DNA of 64,000 bases from Morinoia aosen (Eukaryota; Arthropoda; Malacostraca; Amphipoda; Talitridae): positions 52,145,602 to 52,209,601 of the forward strand of contig CM059563.1 of assembly GCA_030386875.1 (NCBI GenBank). The letters run 5' to 3'. Below, in pieces: positions 25,591 to 36,230 of this stretch. A program made the position numbers and the translations under genes. The notes below the pieces were generated by a model. It saw only the letters and a program-made list of their open reading frames with translations, was not told the DNA's origin and did no database searches. The first letter of the stretch is position 1; each line of letters opens with the position of its first letter.

Positions 25591-26157
25591 TTTAATTTTA
25601 AAAGAGAACATGATTCGCGTTGGGTTTTCAATCAAGCTACCAACATATTGAGAGGACTTTTTCATTCGAGTTTCTTTAACGCTCTCGCACATGCAGTTAC
25701 GTAATGAATTATTTTCATGCGATCAATGCTCGATTTTGTACTGAAATGCATTTTTAATTATGAACTAAGATTCATGCTATGAGGAATTAAAACTCCCAAA
25801 AAAAAATTAGAAGAGCTGGTGCTCCTGTGATTAGTAAATGATAAAAAACAGTGGCGGACGCTATCCTTATGCTACGTTAGATCCACAGCATGAATTTCAT
25901 TTGTGGCTTCTTTGCTGCAGTCGAATAATACAGAGCTTTATTTTTCTTTCGTCTGAGACTGACCATCTTATTTCACCCTGGATAAATGCTCAAAATATTT
26001 TGATCTGCGCTGAGCTCAGTATGGCATGATGACGGAAAACTTCAGAAGACAGGTCTGACCTTCTGCTTGTTTACTCAACTCACTTTTGACGTATGGCGGC
26101 ACCTCAGTGTCATGCAGGGACCCTTGTTTCATGTAGAAACTTCCCAATATTATATTC

Positions 26158-26465
26158 TTGCCCCCCCAGGGGGCATAGAACAGGCGGCCATGGCTATAAT
26201 TTGGGTTTGTATATCCTACGCTACTTCAGTCTTCCGTGCCTACTTTGCTTCTTTCAGTTTTCGCACCTTCGATATTGCTTCTTCGTATTTTCTTCCTTTT
26301 TTTCTTAACTTGCTGTTGATATACGTAGGGCAGCGTGTGTGGGAATAATATACGTATCTTGTGCATAGATTTCCCTATTTTTTTAAGTTCGATACTATAT
26401 GGCCTGCTCTCTTGAGATCACAAATTTTTTTTGCTAGCGAGTCTTAAACTATTAGAACATTTTCT
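26158..26465 (+). repeat. Dispersed ~370-bp repeat, diverged copy 4
   Basis: Recognisable mainly by CTTAACTTGCTGTTGATATA, CTTGTGCATAGATTTCCC and GATACTATATGG. Confidence 0.6.
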
Positions 26466-27176
26466 GGTGTTGGTGTGAACCGAAATAAACAAACCATCGG
26501 TGGTGAACGAGGCTATCATTGGAATGTTTGATAAAATTGTTGGGCTTCATTAGCCATTCATCATACCGATGGCGCTTGTCATCATCAGTGTACCTTGAGA
26601 AATAACGCTACTCGGTGGCACACTGGCAACAGCAGCTGCACGGTTTACAGAACCGTACATATACCGGATACACTTTGCTTAGCTACCACTGCTAGCTCAG
26701 CAACACTTGTTGCGAGAGGTGGTTTTGGGTACAGTTGTGTAGTATGGGTGGCCTGACCATCTCTTCCTCTGTTTTTATCACTCGACCAGAAGGTCGGTCT
26801 TCTTCGGGCCGACCTCCTTCACGAATTTCTTCGGTACCCCTTTCTGGTCGAACCAAGCTTCAAATTTTCCCTTCGTTTTGACATTTCTTTCTTGTAATTT
26901 GCTTCGTGAAAGATGGTTCAATTTTGCATAACACGTTGCTTGCGATACGACCGATCGATGGGTCGTTCTTAATGAGTATTTTGAAAATTTATTACAATAT
27001 TTTAAAATTGATGGTATTTTATGAATCCAGTTAATGTTTGGTATTTCTAAAATGGCTTACAACTTTTAACTTTCCATTTGAGTTGAATTTCAGTTTAACT
27101 CGTCACAGTCAACGTGTTAACATTGATGCCATTTTCCGAGGACGGTTTTTCACACACTCTTTTAATAAATTTTAAC

Positions 27177-27535
27177 TCCTCAGGGGGATACAACTATTGT
27201 ATCTATGGAAAGTAGCGCTCCCAGGGGGACAATGTGAGGGCACGAGCTCAAAGTTAGTTAGGCTTTCTTTTTGTTGAAGTAAAATTCTTTTGTTATGTTA
27301 AGAACAATATTTTTTTCGGTTCACTGTTGTCCTGTTTTTACAGCACCTACTACTTTCTTCTTCAACTTTGATCTTGTTTCATGAACTTCTTTCTTATCTT
27401 ACTGTTTCTATGCCCTTTCTGTAAAGATTCCGCGTTCCCTTAACTCCATACTAAATGGAGCCTCCTTCCTTCCTCTCTTTGGATCGCCTTTATTGCGGAT
27501 AGAAAGGGTTGAACAAACTAATAATCAAATTTAAT
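27177..27535 (+). repeat. Dispersed ~370-bp repeat, copy 5
   Basis: Full-length, with a clear 5' hairpin and the acceptor-like CTGTTTTTACAGCACC. Confidence 0.9.
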
Positions 27536-27884
27536 CTTAATGACTTTTGATAAGTTTTTAATGCACTTCGTGCATTTGCACCAAAACTCAGTATGACAAA
27601 TTTATTTTCATTACCAGTATTTGAATTGCCCTTGAAATAATTTCTAGCAAGCGCTATGTTAGTCTACTGATCTCATCGTGATGGCACAAGTGTCCATATC
27701 CTTTAAGCTAAAATTAGCAGCTCTGAGACGAGTATGGCGCTACAAGTGTGTACGCGTACTTATTCAAGGCCTTCCTAACGAGTTGTACGTAATGCATGGG
27801 ACGCTTCACGTCGTTTTACTCTTCATTGAAGACCGCAGATTTTAGGTGTAATATATTAATTCTTCGTGCATTCTGTCTCCCTTC

Positions 27885-28325
27885 AAGGGGATACAGCTAA
27901 TATATCTACGAGAATTTGCGCTCCCAGGGGAAATATGAGAGGTCCCGAGCTGAAGGTTGGGGAGGATTTTCTTTTGTTCCTCCTCAGGGGGATACAACTA
28001 TTGTATCTATGGGAATTGGCGCTCCCAAGGGGACTATGTGAGGGCCTGAGCTAAAGGTTAGGTAGGCTTGCTTTTTGTTGTAATAAAATAGGTTTTTGTT
28101 TTGTTACGAACCATCTTTTTTCGGTTCACTGCTGTCCTGTTTTTCAGCACCTACTACTTCTTCAACTTTTTTCTTGTTTCATGAACTTCTTTCCTAGCCT
28201 ACTGTTTCTGTGCTCCTTGTGCATAGATTCCGCGTTCCCTCAACTCCATACTAAATGGTGCCTTCCTCTTTCCTCTCTTGGAACATCTTTGTCGTGGTTA
28301 AGGGAGGCTAAAACTTTCTTATATA
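27885..28325 (+). repeat. Dispersed ~370-bp repeat, 5' fragment plus full copy 6
   Basis: A 75-bp 5' end (27885-27960) lies directly in front of a full copy starting at CTCAGGGGGATACAACTATT. This head-to-tail pair suggests tandem duplication. Confidence 0.9.
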
Positions 28326-28344
28326 GTAATAATAATAATTTTAT

Positions 28345-28595
28345 TTTATTAAAATAGAATAATTTTTTGTTACGGACCATCTTTTTCGGTTCACTTCTGT
28401 CCTATTTTTCAGCACCTATAACTTTCATCTTCAACTTTTACCTTGTTTCCTAAACTTCTTTCTCAACTTTTTGTTTCTATGCACCTTGTGCTTAGGTTCC
28501 GCGTGCCTTCAAGTCCATACTAAATGGTGCCATCCTCTCTTTGGAATGCCTATGTTGTGGTTTAGGAGACTTGAACTAACATCTGATCTAATCTG
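28345..28595 (+). repeat. Dispersed ~370-bp repeat, copy 7 (5' part missing)
   Basis: Starts at AAAATAGAATAATTTTTTGT, right behind copy 6, and runs to ACTAACATCTGATCTAATC. Confidence 0.88.
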
Positions 28596-28736
28596 TATTC
28601 TGTGTACTGAGGCGCACTCGATAAGGTAACGGAGTTTAGACTCATTGTTTGTGGTTCAGTTTGTGTTTCTTTCTGATTCCTAGCCTAATTTTCGTACTAC
28701 TTATGACGCTGTTATTAATATTTTACATAGAAATAC

Positions 28737-29130
28737 CCCACAGGGGGATAAAACTATTGCATTTATGGTAATTAATACTCCCATGGGGTATATGTGAGAT
28801 CTCGAGGTGAGAGTTAGCTAGACATTCTTTTTGTTGAAATGATTTTTTTTTGTCTTGCCAAGGACCATCTTTTTCGCTTCGCTGCTGTTTTGTTCTTCAG
28901 CACCTCTAACTTTCTTCTTTGTTTTATCTTATTTTGTAGCTTTCCTTTATACAGTAAATTGCTGTTTATATGAGCAGGGGATCTTGTGCGGGATCCCACC
29001 TTGTGCATACGAGTAGATTTCACGTTCCCTTTACGCCATCCTAAATAGGACCTTCATTCTTCCTCCCTTGGAAAAGCCTCTGTCCTGGTTAGAAAGCGTT
29101 GAACAAACATTTAGTTTAACCTAATCATGA
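28737..29130 (+). repeat. Dispersed ~370-bp repeat, copy 8
   Basis: Has the longer interior variant with GAGCAGGGGATCTTGTGCGG before CACCTTGTGCAT. The same variant occurs in copies at 35.3, 45.0, 53.8 and 57.6 kb, so at least two subfamilies exist. Confidence 0.88.
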
Positions 29131-29737
29131 TCAGAAATATACCATTGTGAGATTGTGCGGAAAGTGAGGCGGTCAGAATTTTTCCGAATGAAGTGGCTGC
29201 AAAAAATCAGCCACGGTTGTCCAAATATGGGAGAAAAATCAATAAGGTTCGCTTACAATTACGGCGTTTCTTGCATATTTTATGTTTAACTCATGAAAGA
29301 GTTTTCGAGAAGAATCCAGAGGACCTCAATAACTTGAATGCTGGTGGCGAAAAACAATTGCTACTCATCTCCGTTGTAGTAGAAATGAAAATAATGGTGC
29401 GAGTTTTTGCTGGCGTGATTATCTTACTTTACATGACAGTAGTCCACAGAAATTTGCACGTTGTCTTTGATTCTTCTAGGAACGTTATTTGTGTGTCAAG
29501 TCTAGTCACTTTCACTGTCGATCGTATGTCTGCGTACTCGAAGTGGTTGTGTATGGAGTGCCTTGCGTCCGCAAGAATGTCGCAGCTGTGATGGTACGTG
29601 TTGCGGGGTGGTATAATTCTTGTTGAAATTGTGGTGGTTATCTTCGAACTTTTCTGGTGGAATGAAAATGCGTTTCTCTGGCAAAGATGTCACTTTGTTC
29701 TCACCTGGGTGTGAAAGTTGTGGAATTTGATACTTTA
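29131..29737. other. Stretch with one 132-codon frame, not called a gene
   Basis: The plus-strand frame 29193-29591 is the longest non-repetitive one outside the transporter, but it lies between two dispersed repeats. Its composition is unremarkable, with one hydrophobic run (VRVFAGVIILLYMTVV), and it has no family resemblance that I can see. Confidence 0.5.
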
Positions 29738-30160
29738 AATTCCCAGGGGAAAAATGTGTGACGGCCCGAGCTGAGAGTTAGGTAGACCTTCTTTTTTTTT
29801 AAATAGAATAGGTTTTATGTTTTATTACGGACCATCTTTTTCCGGTTCACTGCTGTCCTGTTTTTCAGCGCCTATTACTCTCTTCTTCAACTTTTATCTT
29901 GTTTTATGAACTTCTTCCTCATGTTTTTATACACCTTGTGCTTAAATTCCGCGTTCACTTTTAACTCCGTACTAAATGGTGCCTTCATCCTTCTCTCTTT
30001 GAACATCTTTGTTGTGGTAAAGGGAGGCTCAAACTTTCTTATAATCAATCAATCATTTGATTCTTTAATATAATGGTAAATGGTACCTTCATCCTCTTCT
30101 CTTTGGAACAACACCTTTGTTGCGGTTAGGGAGGCTAAAATTAACTTATAGTCTGATGAT
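29738..30160 (+). repeat. Dispersed ~370-bp repeat, copy 9 plus a 3' fragment
   Basis: The copy lacks the 5' hairpin. A second 3' end (AATGGTACCTTCATCC... to TTAGGGAGGC) follows at 30070-30160. Confidence 0.87.
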
Positions 30161-30404
30161 TTCTGAATTTGCAGATTTTAACGCACAACTGCTTAACTGC
30201 TCTCGGAGTGATCATTGATAAATGCACGAGGTTTGCTGGTACTCAACGTATGTTGTGCTCATGTCAGCACCCCCTCCTTTGTGGTGGAGTAATATCACGT
30301 AACTTCGTTTAGTATTTAATATAAATAGAGGTAGGAGCAAACATTTGTTACCATCAGCCATTCTCTGGCAGATGTGGAAGCGCTTGTATTCGCGAATTTT
30401 TTTG

Positions 30405-30985
30405 GGTATTGATAGGGACTGCCACTTGAGAGTTGATGAAGCGATTTTTCTAAAATTTACCCAGTATGTGTAACTTTGAAAAAGAAACACATTTTGCTCA
30501 TGTTACATTTTCTATTTTCGCGTTAGTTTTTGAGAAAATGGGAAATTTCAAAACAATAGAAGTCAATGAGTTGTCATGCTAGAACAAAAACCTAAGACAG
30601 TTTTGAAATCCTTGTAACATTTCTGACAAAACAATTACTCCGAATTTTCCATTTTCTTTTTTGCTTTCTTTTGGTGTGCGATTTGCGATCACAAACTGTG
30701 ATAAAAATAATTAAAACTAAAAATTGGAAAATCTGGAGTCGCTACTTAGTAAGTAATGTCACAAGGATTCTAAAACTGTCTTTGGTTTTGTTCTAGCATG
30801 AAAACTCATTGACTTCTATTCTTTTGAAATGTCCGAAAAAATACTATAAAAAATTTCCCATTTTCTCAAAAACTAAGGTCTAAATCGGAAAAGTCACAGG
30901 GGCTAAATGTGTCTTTTTGAAAATTACATTTATTGGGCGAATTACAGAGCAAATGGTTCTCAAATAAAAAATCACTGAGATGACC
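30405..30985. mobile_element. Diverged foldback element, GGT...ACC ends
   Basis: Inner arms pair well (CAATAGAAGTCAATGAGTT near 30557 with its complement near 30805; TTTTTGAGAAAATGGGAAA near 30526 with its complement near 30857). Outer arms are looser: left GGTATTGATAGGGACT..., right ...AGTCACTGAGATGACC-like. No target duplication is recognisable. Confidence 0.65.
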
Positions 30986-31131
30986 CCCTTAATAGTGTAC
31001 TGCAAGGGGCATTCTGCTGCACCAATACAAAGGTTTTTAGATCAGCGTTAATTTTATCTTACTATGTGCGCTCGGATGTTAACTTCTGTGAGCTTTCGAA
31101 GTAGTTTTTGCGCTTTACTTTTGTTCTTGAA

Positions 31132-31415
31132 GAACCCCTCAAGGGGATACAACTATTTACTTTTGTATCTAGCGGTGGAATTCGTACACCCAGGTTGAAA
31201 ATTTTTCGTTTCACTGTTGTCCTGCTTTTCAGCACATTACTTTATTCAACTTCTATCTTGTTTCATAAACTTCTTTCTCCACTTACTGTTTCTATGCCCT
31301 TTCTGCATAGATTCCGCGTTCCCTTTAACTCCATCATAAATGGTGCCTTCCTTCTTCCTCTCTTAGGATCGCATTTGCTGCGAATAGGGAGGCTTAAACT
31401 TATTAATCTAATGGA
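31132..31415 (+). repeat. Dispersed ~370-bp repeat, copy 10 (internal deletion)
   Basis: The 5' block CCCTCAAGGGGATACAAC is followed early by TTTCGTTTCACTGTTGTCCT. The usual GAGCTGAGAGTTAGG block is missing. Confidence 0.85.
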
Positions 31416-32771
31416 AGTGAAGTTGATTTCTTCATTTATTATACTGCAATTTAATATTGTTTTGCCAGTCAAGGCCATGGTTAAAGGTCGATGCCAGGAT
31501 GACACTAATTGCTGTGATGGTTAAAAATATACGAGACGTCCATTTTTATTTGGTACATTTTTCCTTTCAATTATTGAGTGTATGAGTGTATTTGAGTCGT
31601 ATGAGTATATTTGAAATAAGTTAAAAGTTTTTCAACAATATGTTTTCGTGCTGGTTTCTGCAGCTGCACTGTTTTCATTACATCGATTCACCCACCCGAA
31701 AAGTTACTCTCCAAATTCTAGTTCATATGTGACCTTCGTAGCTGAGGTTACAGGTGTCAGTGGATGCTATCATTAGGGGTCCGCTCGTGATTTTCACTCC
31801 GGTGAGTATCAACAACCAATATGCGAGTGCGATGTATTTGTATTTGGGTTCGCTGAGTACGTTACTGATGCCGTGTTAAAAATCTCCAAACAAGTATTTC
31901 ATTAATTTTTTATTTGAAGTACGTGTAGAATTTCTTGCGTTATTCTTAATTTTTAGCCGATTTTTTCCCTGTTATATAGTGTCAAGTGTGCCGGTTATAG
32001 TGTCATGATTAGCAGCACTTGAACACGGATATTTCAGCCAGGGAACATCTGCTGTAGAGCATGGACCGGCCTTGAGCTCGGTGATGCCAGTGGTGTCGTT
32101 GAGATCATATTATAAACGGGGCAATTGCCTGCTATGATTGATCTGAAGTACTAATCTTTCATCGAGGATCTCCATATACCGAAAAATGATTTCGATACTC
32201 GATACCTGCGAGGTTGAGTTGAGTTAGTTTTGGGGGCTTTAGCTCGTGTTGTTGCTGTCAAGAGTTGTACTCTACGACCGCTCTTTTAAGAGTTGAATCA
32301 GGGCTTAATTTTTAGGAATTGGAATGGGGGCGGGACTTCAGTGGCGTACCGACCTATTGTTCAAATCAATGTTTGAGATTTGAGTGCTCAGAGATTTTCA
32401 AGGTTAGCGTCATTTTTTTAAGGGGGGAGGGGGAGGAATAATGGATTAGAAGTAACTAAGGAACTCATCCATACATGATCTACCGACAAAATTTAGATTA
32501 CCCTAGTGTTTAGCCATCTCTTGTGTGAACCAACATCATAGTTCAGATTGCGTGTGACGGAGTTTGAAGGAGTGATGGAACATGCGGTCTCGTGATCGGC
32601 AAAATTACATTGCCACCAAACCGCGCATTAGCGCCCGTATCCTCCCGCACTCCAGTCACTCGCCAGCTGCTGAAGGTCGGCTGGAGGACGCCCATATCAA
32701 GTGCGCTCATTTTTCTTACCTTAGAGTATTCGACTACCATTATTTTCGTCCCTTCTGGCGACTGCGGCATC
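31416..32771. other. Non-coding stretch
   Basis: A GC-richer part at 32540-32770 is open on both strands; neither product is recognisable. Confidence 0.6.
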
Positions 32772-33080
32772 TTTTGGAATTCGCGCTCCCAAGGAAAAGA
32801 TGTGAGGTTCCAAGCTGAAGGTTAGGTAGGCTTTCTTTTTGTTGAAATAGATCAAGATTTTGCTATGTTATGGAGGATCTTTTTATCGGTTCTCTTTTAT
32901 AATTTGTCAGGACCGATTATTTGCGTTTAATTTCACAAACTTCTTTTTAACTCGCTGGTTCTATGTGCAGGGTGTGGGGACACACCTTGTGCATAGATTC
33001 TCCTTTCTCTTATTCTGTTTTAAATGATGCTTTCATCCTTCCTCCCTTGGGAGAACATCTTTGTTGGGGTTAGTGAGACA
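32772..33080 (+). repeat. Dispersed ~370-bp repeat, copy 11 (5' truncated)
   Basis: Starts at TTTTGGAATTCGCGCTCCCA. The acceptor-like motif is degraded here (TTTATAATTTGTCAGGACC). Confidence 0.82.
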
Positions 33081-35327
33081 CTTGCCAGATTATATTTTAC
33101 TCGGGTCTCATTCATTTGGCGCTTAATCAATACGGTTAATTTGGTTTGAAAGTATGAGCTATTGTTATCGTTTTAAATTGAAATAATCAAAGAATGGGAT
33201 TGTGGCGTCCCCGTGCATTTTCTGTTTTTGTTCCTTGTAACTGTGAACGTGTTCGCTTATATTAATGTTTCTATCTCAGACGCACCATCTGGGGTATTTC
33301 GGTGCGGAGAATTGTTTGAAGTGCCTAATCGAGTACACTGAATAAATTATGCGTAGCTTAGGGAGTGGGTTTGGGGGCTTAGCACTTCTCGGCTAGTGAA
33401 TAATTTTGGACTACACTTAAAGATATGACGGTCGAACGTACAGCGTTCTCGTCTTCGCAAGTTGAATTTGCGTCTTACGTTTGTGAGCATAAGTTTTTTA
33501 CGCTTTATGAATTTGAGGCGAGGATTCTGCAATGTGTTCCGTTAACATTCTGAATTTTGCGTTGGTTTATGAAAGTGCAGTAAGTGACAGTATATTTTGA
33601 TAGTCTATCCTATAGTGGTAGTTGTCGCAAGTTGTTATACAGCCTGTAAAACACATACGTGGAAGTGTGATGTGTACTGGTCATTATTTGAAGTTCTTGT
33701 GTATGCAAGAGAAGCCCGATGCAGCGTTCAGATTGTGGGTGTATGACAACAGCAAAATTATTCGACATTCATCTAAATTGAGGCTTCAGAGCATACAAGA
33801 CTATTTTCTAATGGATCCGATGCGATTTATTTGTAACTGACTTTAAAACTAGATGAGTCAGTTAAAAACTGACTTGAGTTGACTTGGTTGACTTAGTTAA
33901 TACTGACTTCAGTTGACCTTTAATTAATGTAAGTTTCCGATTTACTACACGTGATGTTGGTTTATTACTGGCTTTGTGAATAGGGGTGTGGAATTCGTTA
34001 TCAGGACCTGCCCTGCCTGTCAACGTGGAAGAAAATTTTCCTTCATGTTAGTGCACACAGGAAGGCGTTTTAAGCTTGCATCGATGGATCCCATTTTATA
34101 ATGAGCTGACGAATTACGGTGATTCTAAGAGCAACTTCTGTATTTGGCATTTTAATTTTCCCCTCGTAAAATGTGTTGGTGCGACTGCACTGTAATGAGA
34201 GTACATCTAAAGCTCATCTTATTATGATAAATTACTGTTCTGTAAAGGCAGATGTTATGTTATGCGTGGCAAACTCCCGTACATCACGAGCAGCAACTCA
34301 GAACTCAATATTACGTTTATTTACACCTCGAATCAGAGAAAAATACTTGTAACTGCCCTACTGCATGTGTGTAGTTTTGAACGCGTTTATCTCAGATAGA
34401 TAAGCCAGTATGGTAAACGATTGTTGAAGTTTAGTATATTTTCAGATAGAATACTATCGAGCATGGGCATGTTGTTGAAAAAATATAAAACGATGTAAGG
34501 GTACATGAACTTGAAACAATTTATAGGTACACGAATATTCAAAAAGTTCAACATATCAATTCTCAGTTGTATAGGGCATGCAGTGAGAGTAATTCCTATC
34601 TAAACGATGCATTATTTATTCACTGGTGGAATTATGCATTCTAACAATACGATAGTTAAAATATCCTAATCATAGTTTGTGATCGCAATTCGTTTGTTTA
34701 ATCTGCGCATCAGCAGCGTCTACATAACAGGAACATCCACGTATCCGCTGAGGTTAATTTTCATCAATTATAACAAGTGTTCAACTCACGCCAGTCCAAC
34801 TGTAGACGGCATTCCATTTTCCCGCCGAAAACGCAAACGGTAGACCGGTCATGTATTGTTGGTAAACACTGCATTCTTTGATTGGTTAACCTTGCTTTCA
34901 GTACCAAACTTGGAAGTCTTTCCATGGAGGAACCACAGTACTTTTTACAGTAAATAACAAAGCTGCACATCATACACATACACATTACAAATAATGTGTA
35001 TGGAGGTATGCCAATCCCTCTATTCCGAGAACCTGATTTTCTTACTAATGTAAATTAGTAAGGAGGCGGGATCTTTTCTCGGGACAGGAGATCCGATATA
35101 AAAATGATAATTTTTATGAATTTTTAGGGCAAACGTCTCGGAATATTATCATTCCATCTTCAGTGCTGAAACACAAAAAAGGGTCAAACTAAGAAAATAC
35201 GGAAAAAGTCAATAAAATAAACTACATACATGTCTGTTTACTCTTCATTAAGGCGAGGTAATGGCACATATCTTTTATTTTAGTCCATTTTAAAGTTGAA
35301 TCTTGAAATTGGATTTAAATGGAGTTG
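33081..35327. other. Non-coding stretch upstream of the transporter
   Basis: A run of degenerate ACTGACTT/GTTGACTT motifs lies at 33855-33920. No gene, and no convincing core promoter in front of exon 1. Confidence 0.55.
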
Positions 35328-35675
35328 AGTTCCTCCGGGAGATATAACTATCGTATCTATGGTGACTCCCGGGGAAAAATGTGAGGTCCCGATTTGAAGG
35401 TTGAAATCGAATAGATTTGAAGATTTGTTACAAACCATTTTTTTTCGGTTCACTGCTGTCCTGTTTTTTGGAGCCCATCACTATCTTCCTAATTTTTTAT
35501 TTTTTTTCTATAAACTTTCCTACTTGCTGTTTATATGCGCAGAAGATCTTGTATTGGAACATACCTTGTGTATTCATTTCAAGTTCTCTCAACTCTATAC
35601 TAAATGGGGCATTCATCTTTCCTCTTTAGAACACATTTGTTGTGTTTTGGGAGTCTTGAACTAGCGTGTAATCTG
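35328..35675 (+). repeat. Dispersed ~370-bp repeat, copy 12
   Basis: Long-interior variant, ending about 210 bases before the transporter start codon. Confidence 0.87.
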
Positions 35676-35886
35676 TCAATTTGAGTTCTTATATCCTCTC
35701 TATAGTGTTAAGTGCATTTCATGGAGTCACTAATCTTTTTTTCTTTACGTTACAGACCTTTATTAAAATTACATTAACTTCATTTGAGTAGTTAGTGCGT
35801 TCCAGGAATTTTACGGATAATCAAGTGCTCTCTTTTTCAAAAGTGCAAAGTGTTCCGAGTTTCAGTGACACAAGTTCCATCTCACG

Positions 35887-36230
35887 ATGCATAAATGGCT
35901 GTCATCGGGCAGCCTTCGTATCGAGCAGGAGCCGCACAGCGTCGACCAGGAACCGCTCAGCCCCGGTGCTGCTGACGTTGTCCAAGTCATTCCCCGCCGC
36001 AGCTCGCACGACGCGTCTCAGCAGGAAGCGCCCCAGCACCACACCGCCCACTTGCCCGCCAGGGAGCTTGGTAATCGCGTCCACCCTGCAGGGGAGCCAG
36101 ACACGGGGGCACCTCTCTTGGGTGACGCTGCCTCCAGCCCCGCCAGTACCCCCGCTAAAGGGGCACTTCCGAGCAACAAAGTGCTCGCTGAGAAGTACAG
36201 GGCTGACAGGGACATCAGCGATATTGAAAT
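35887..36230 (+). CDS. ABCC5: ABCC5-like exon 1: start codon and cytosolic N-terminal region
   Basis: The exon encodes about 114 residues starting MHKWLSSGS, rich in Ser, Pro, Ala, Gly and charged residues, with no membrane segment. This fits the poorly conserved cytosolic N-terminus of short-type ABCC proteins. The ATG is chosen because an in-frame TGA lies 21 bases upstream (35866-35868) and no other in-frame ATG intervenes. The exon ends ...DISDIE plus two bases before a strong donor, gtgagt, at 36231. Base composition is markedly GC-richer than the flanks. A non-coding 5' exon further upstream is possible and cannot be excluded. No convincing promoter was seen. Two other frames are also open here, but only this one continues in phase into exon 2. 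Confidence 0.75.

Noticed and set aside
35040-35200. Similarity of CATCTTCAGTGCTGAAAC to 46240-46270
   Set aside because: Only about 25-30 bases with gaps; may be a retroposon scrap but cannot be supported by eye.
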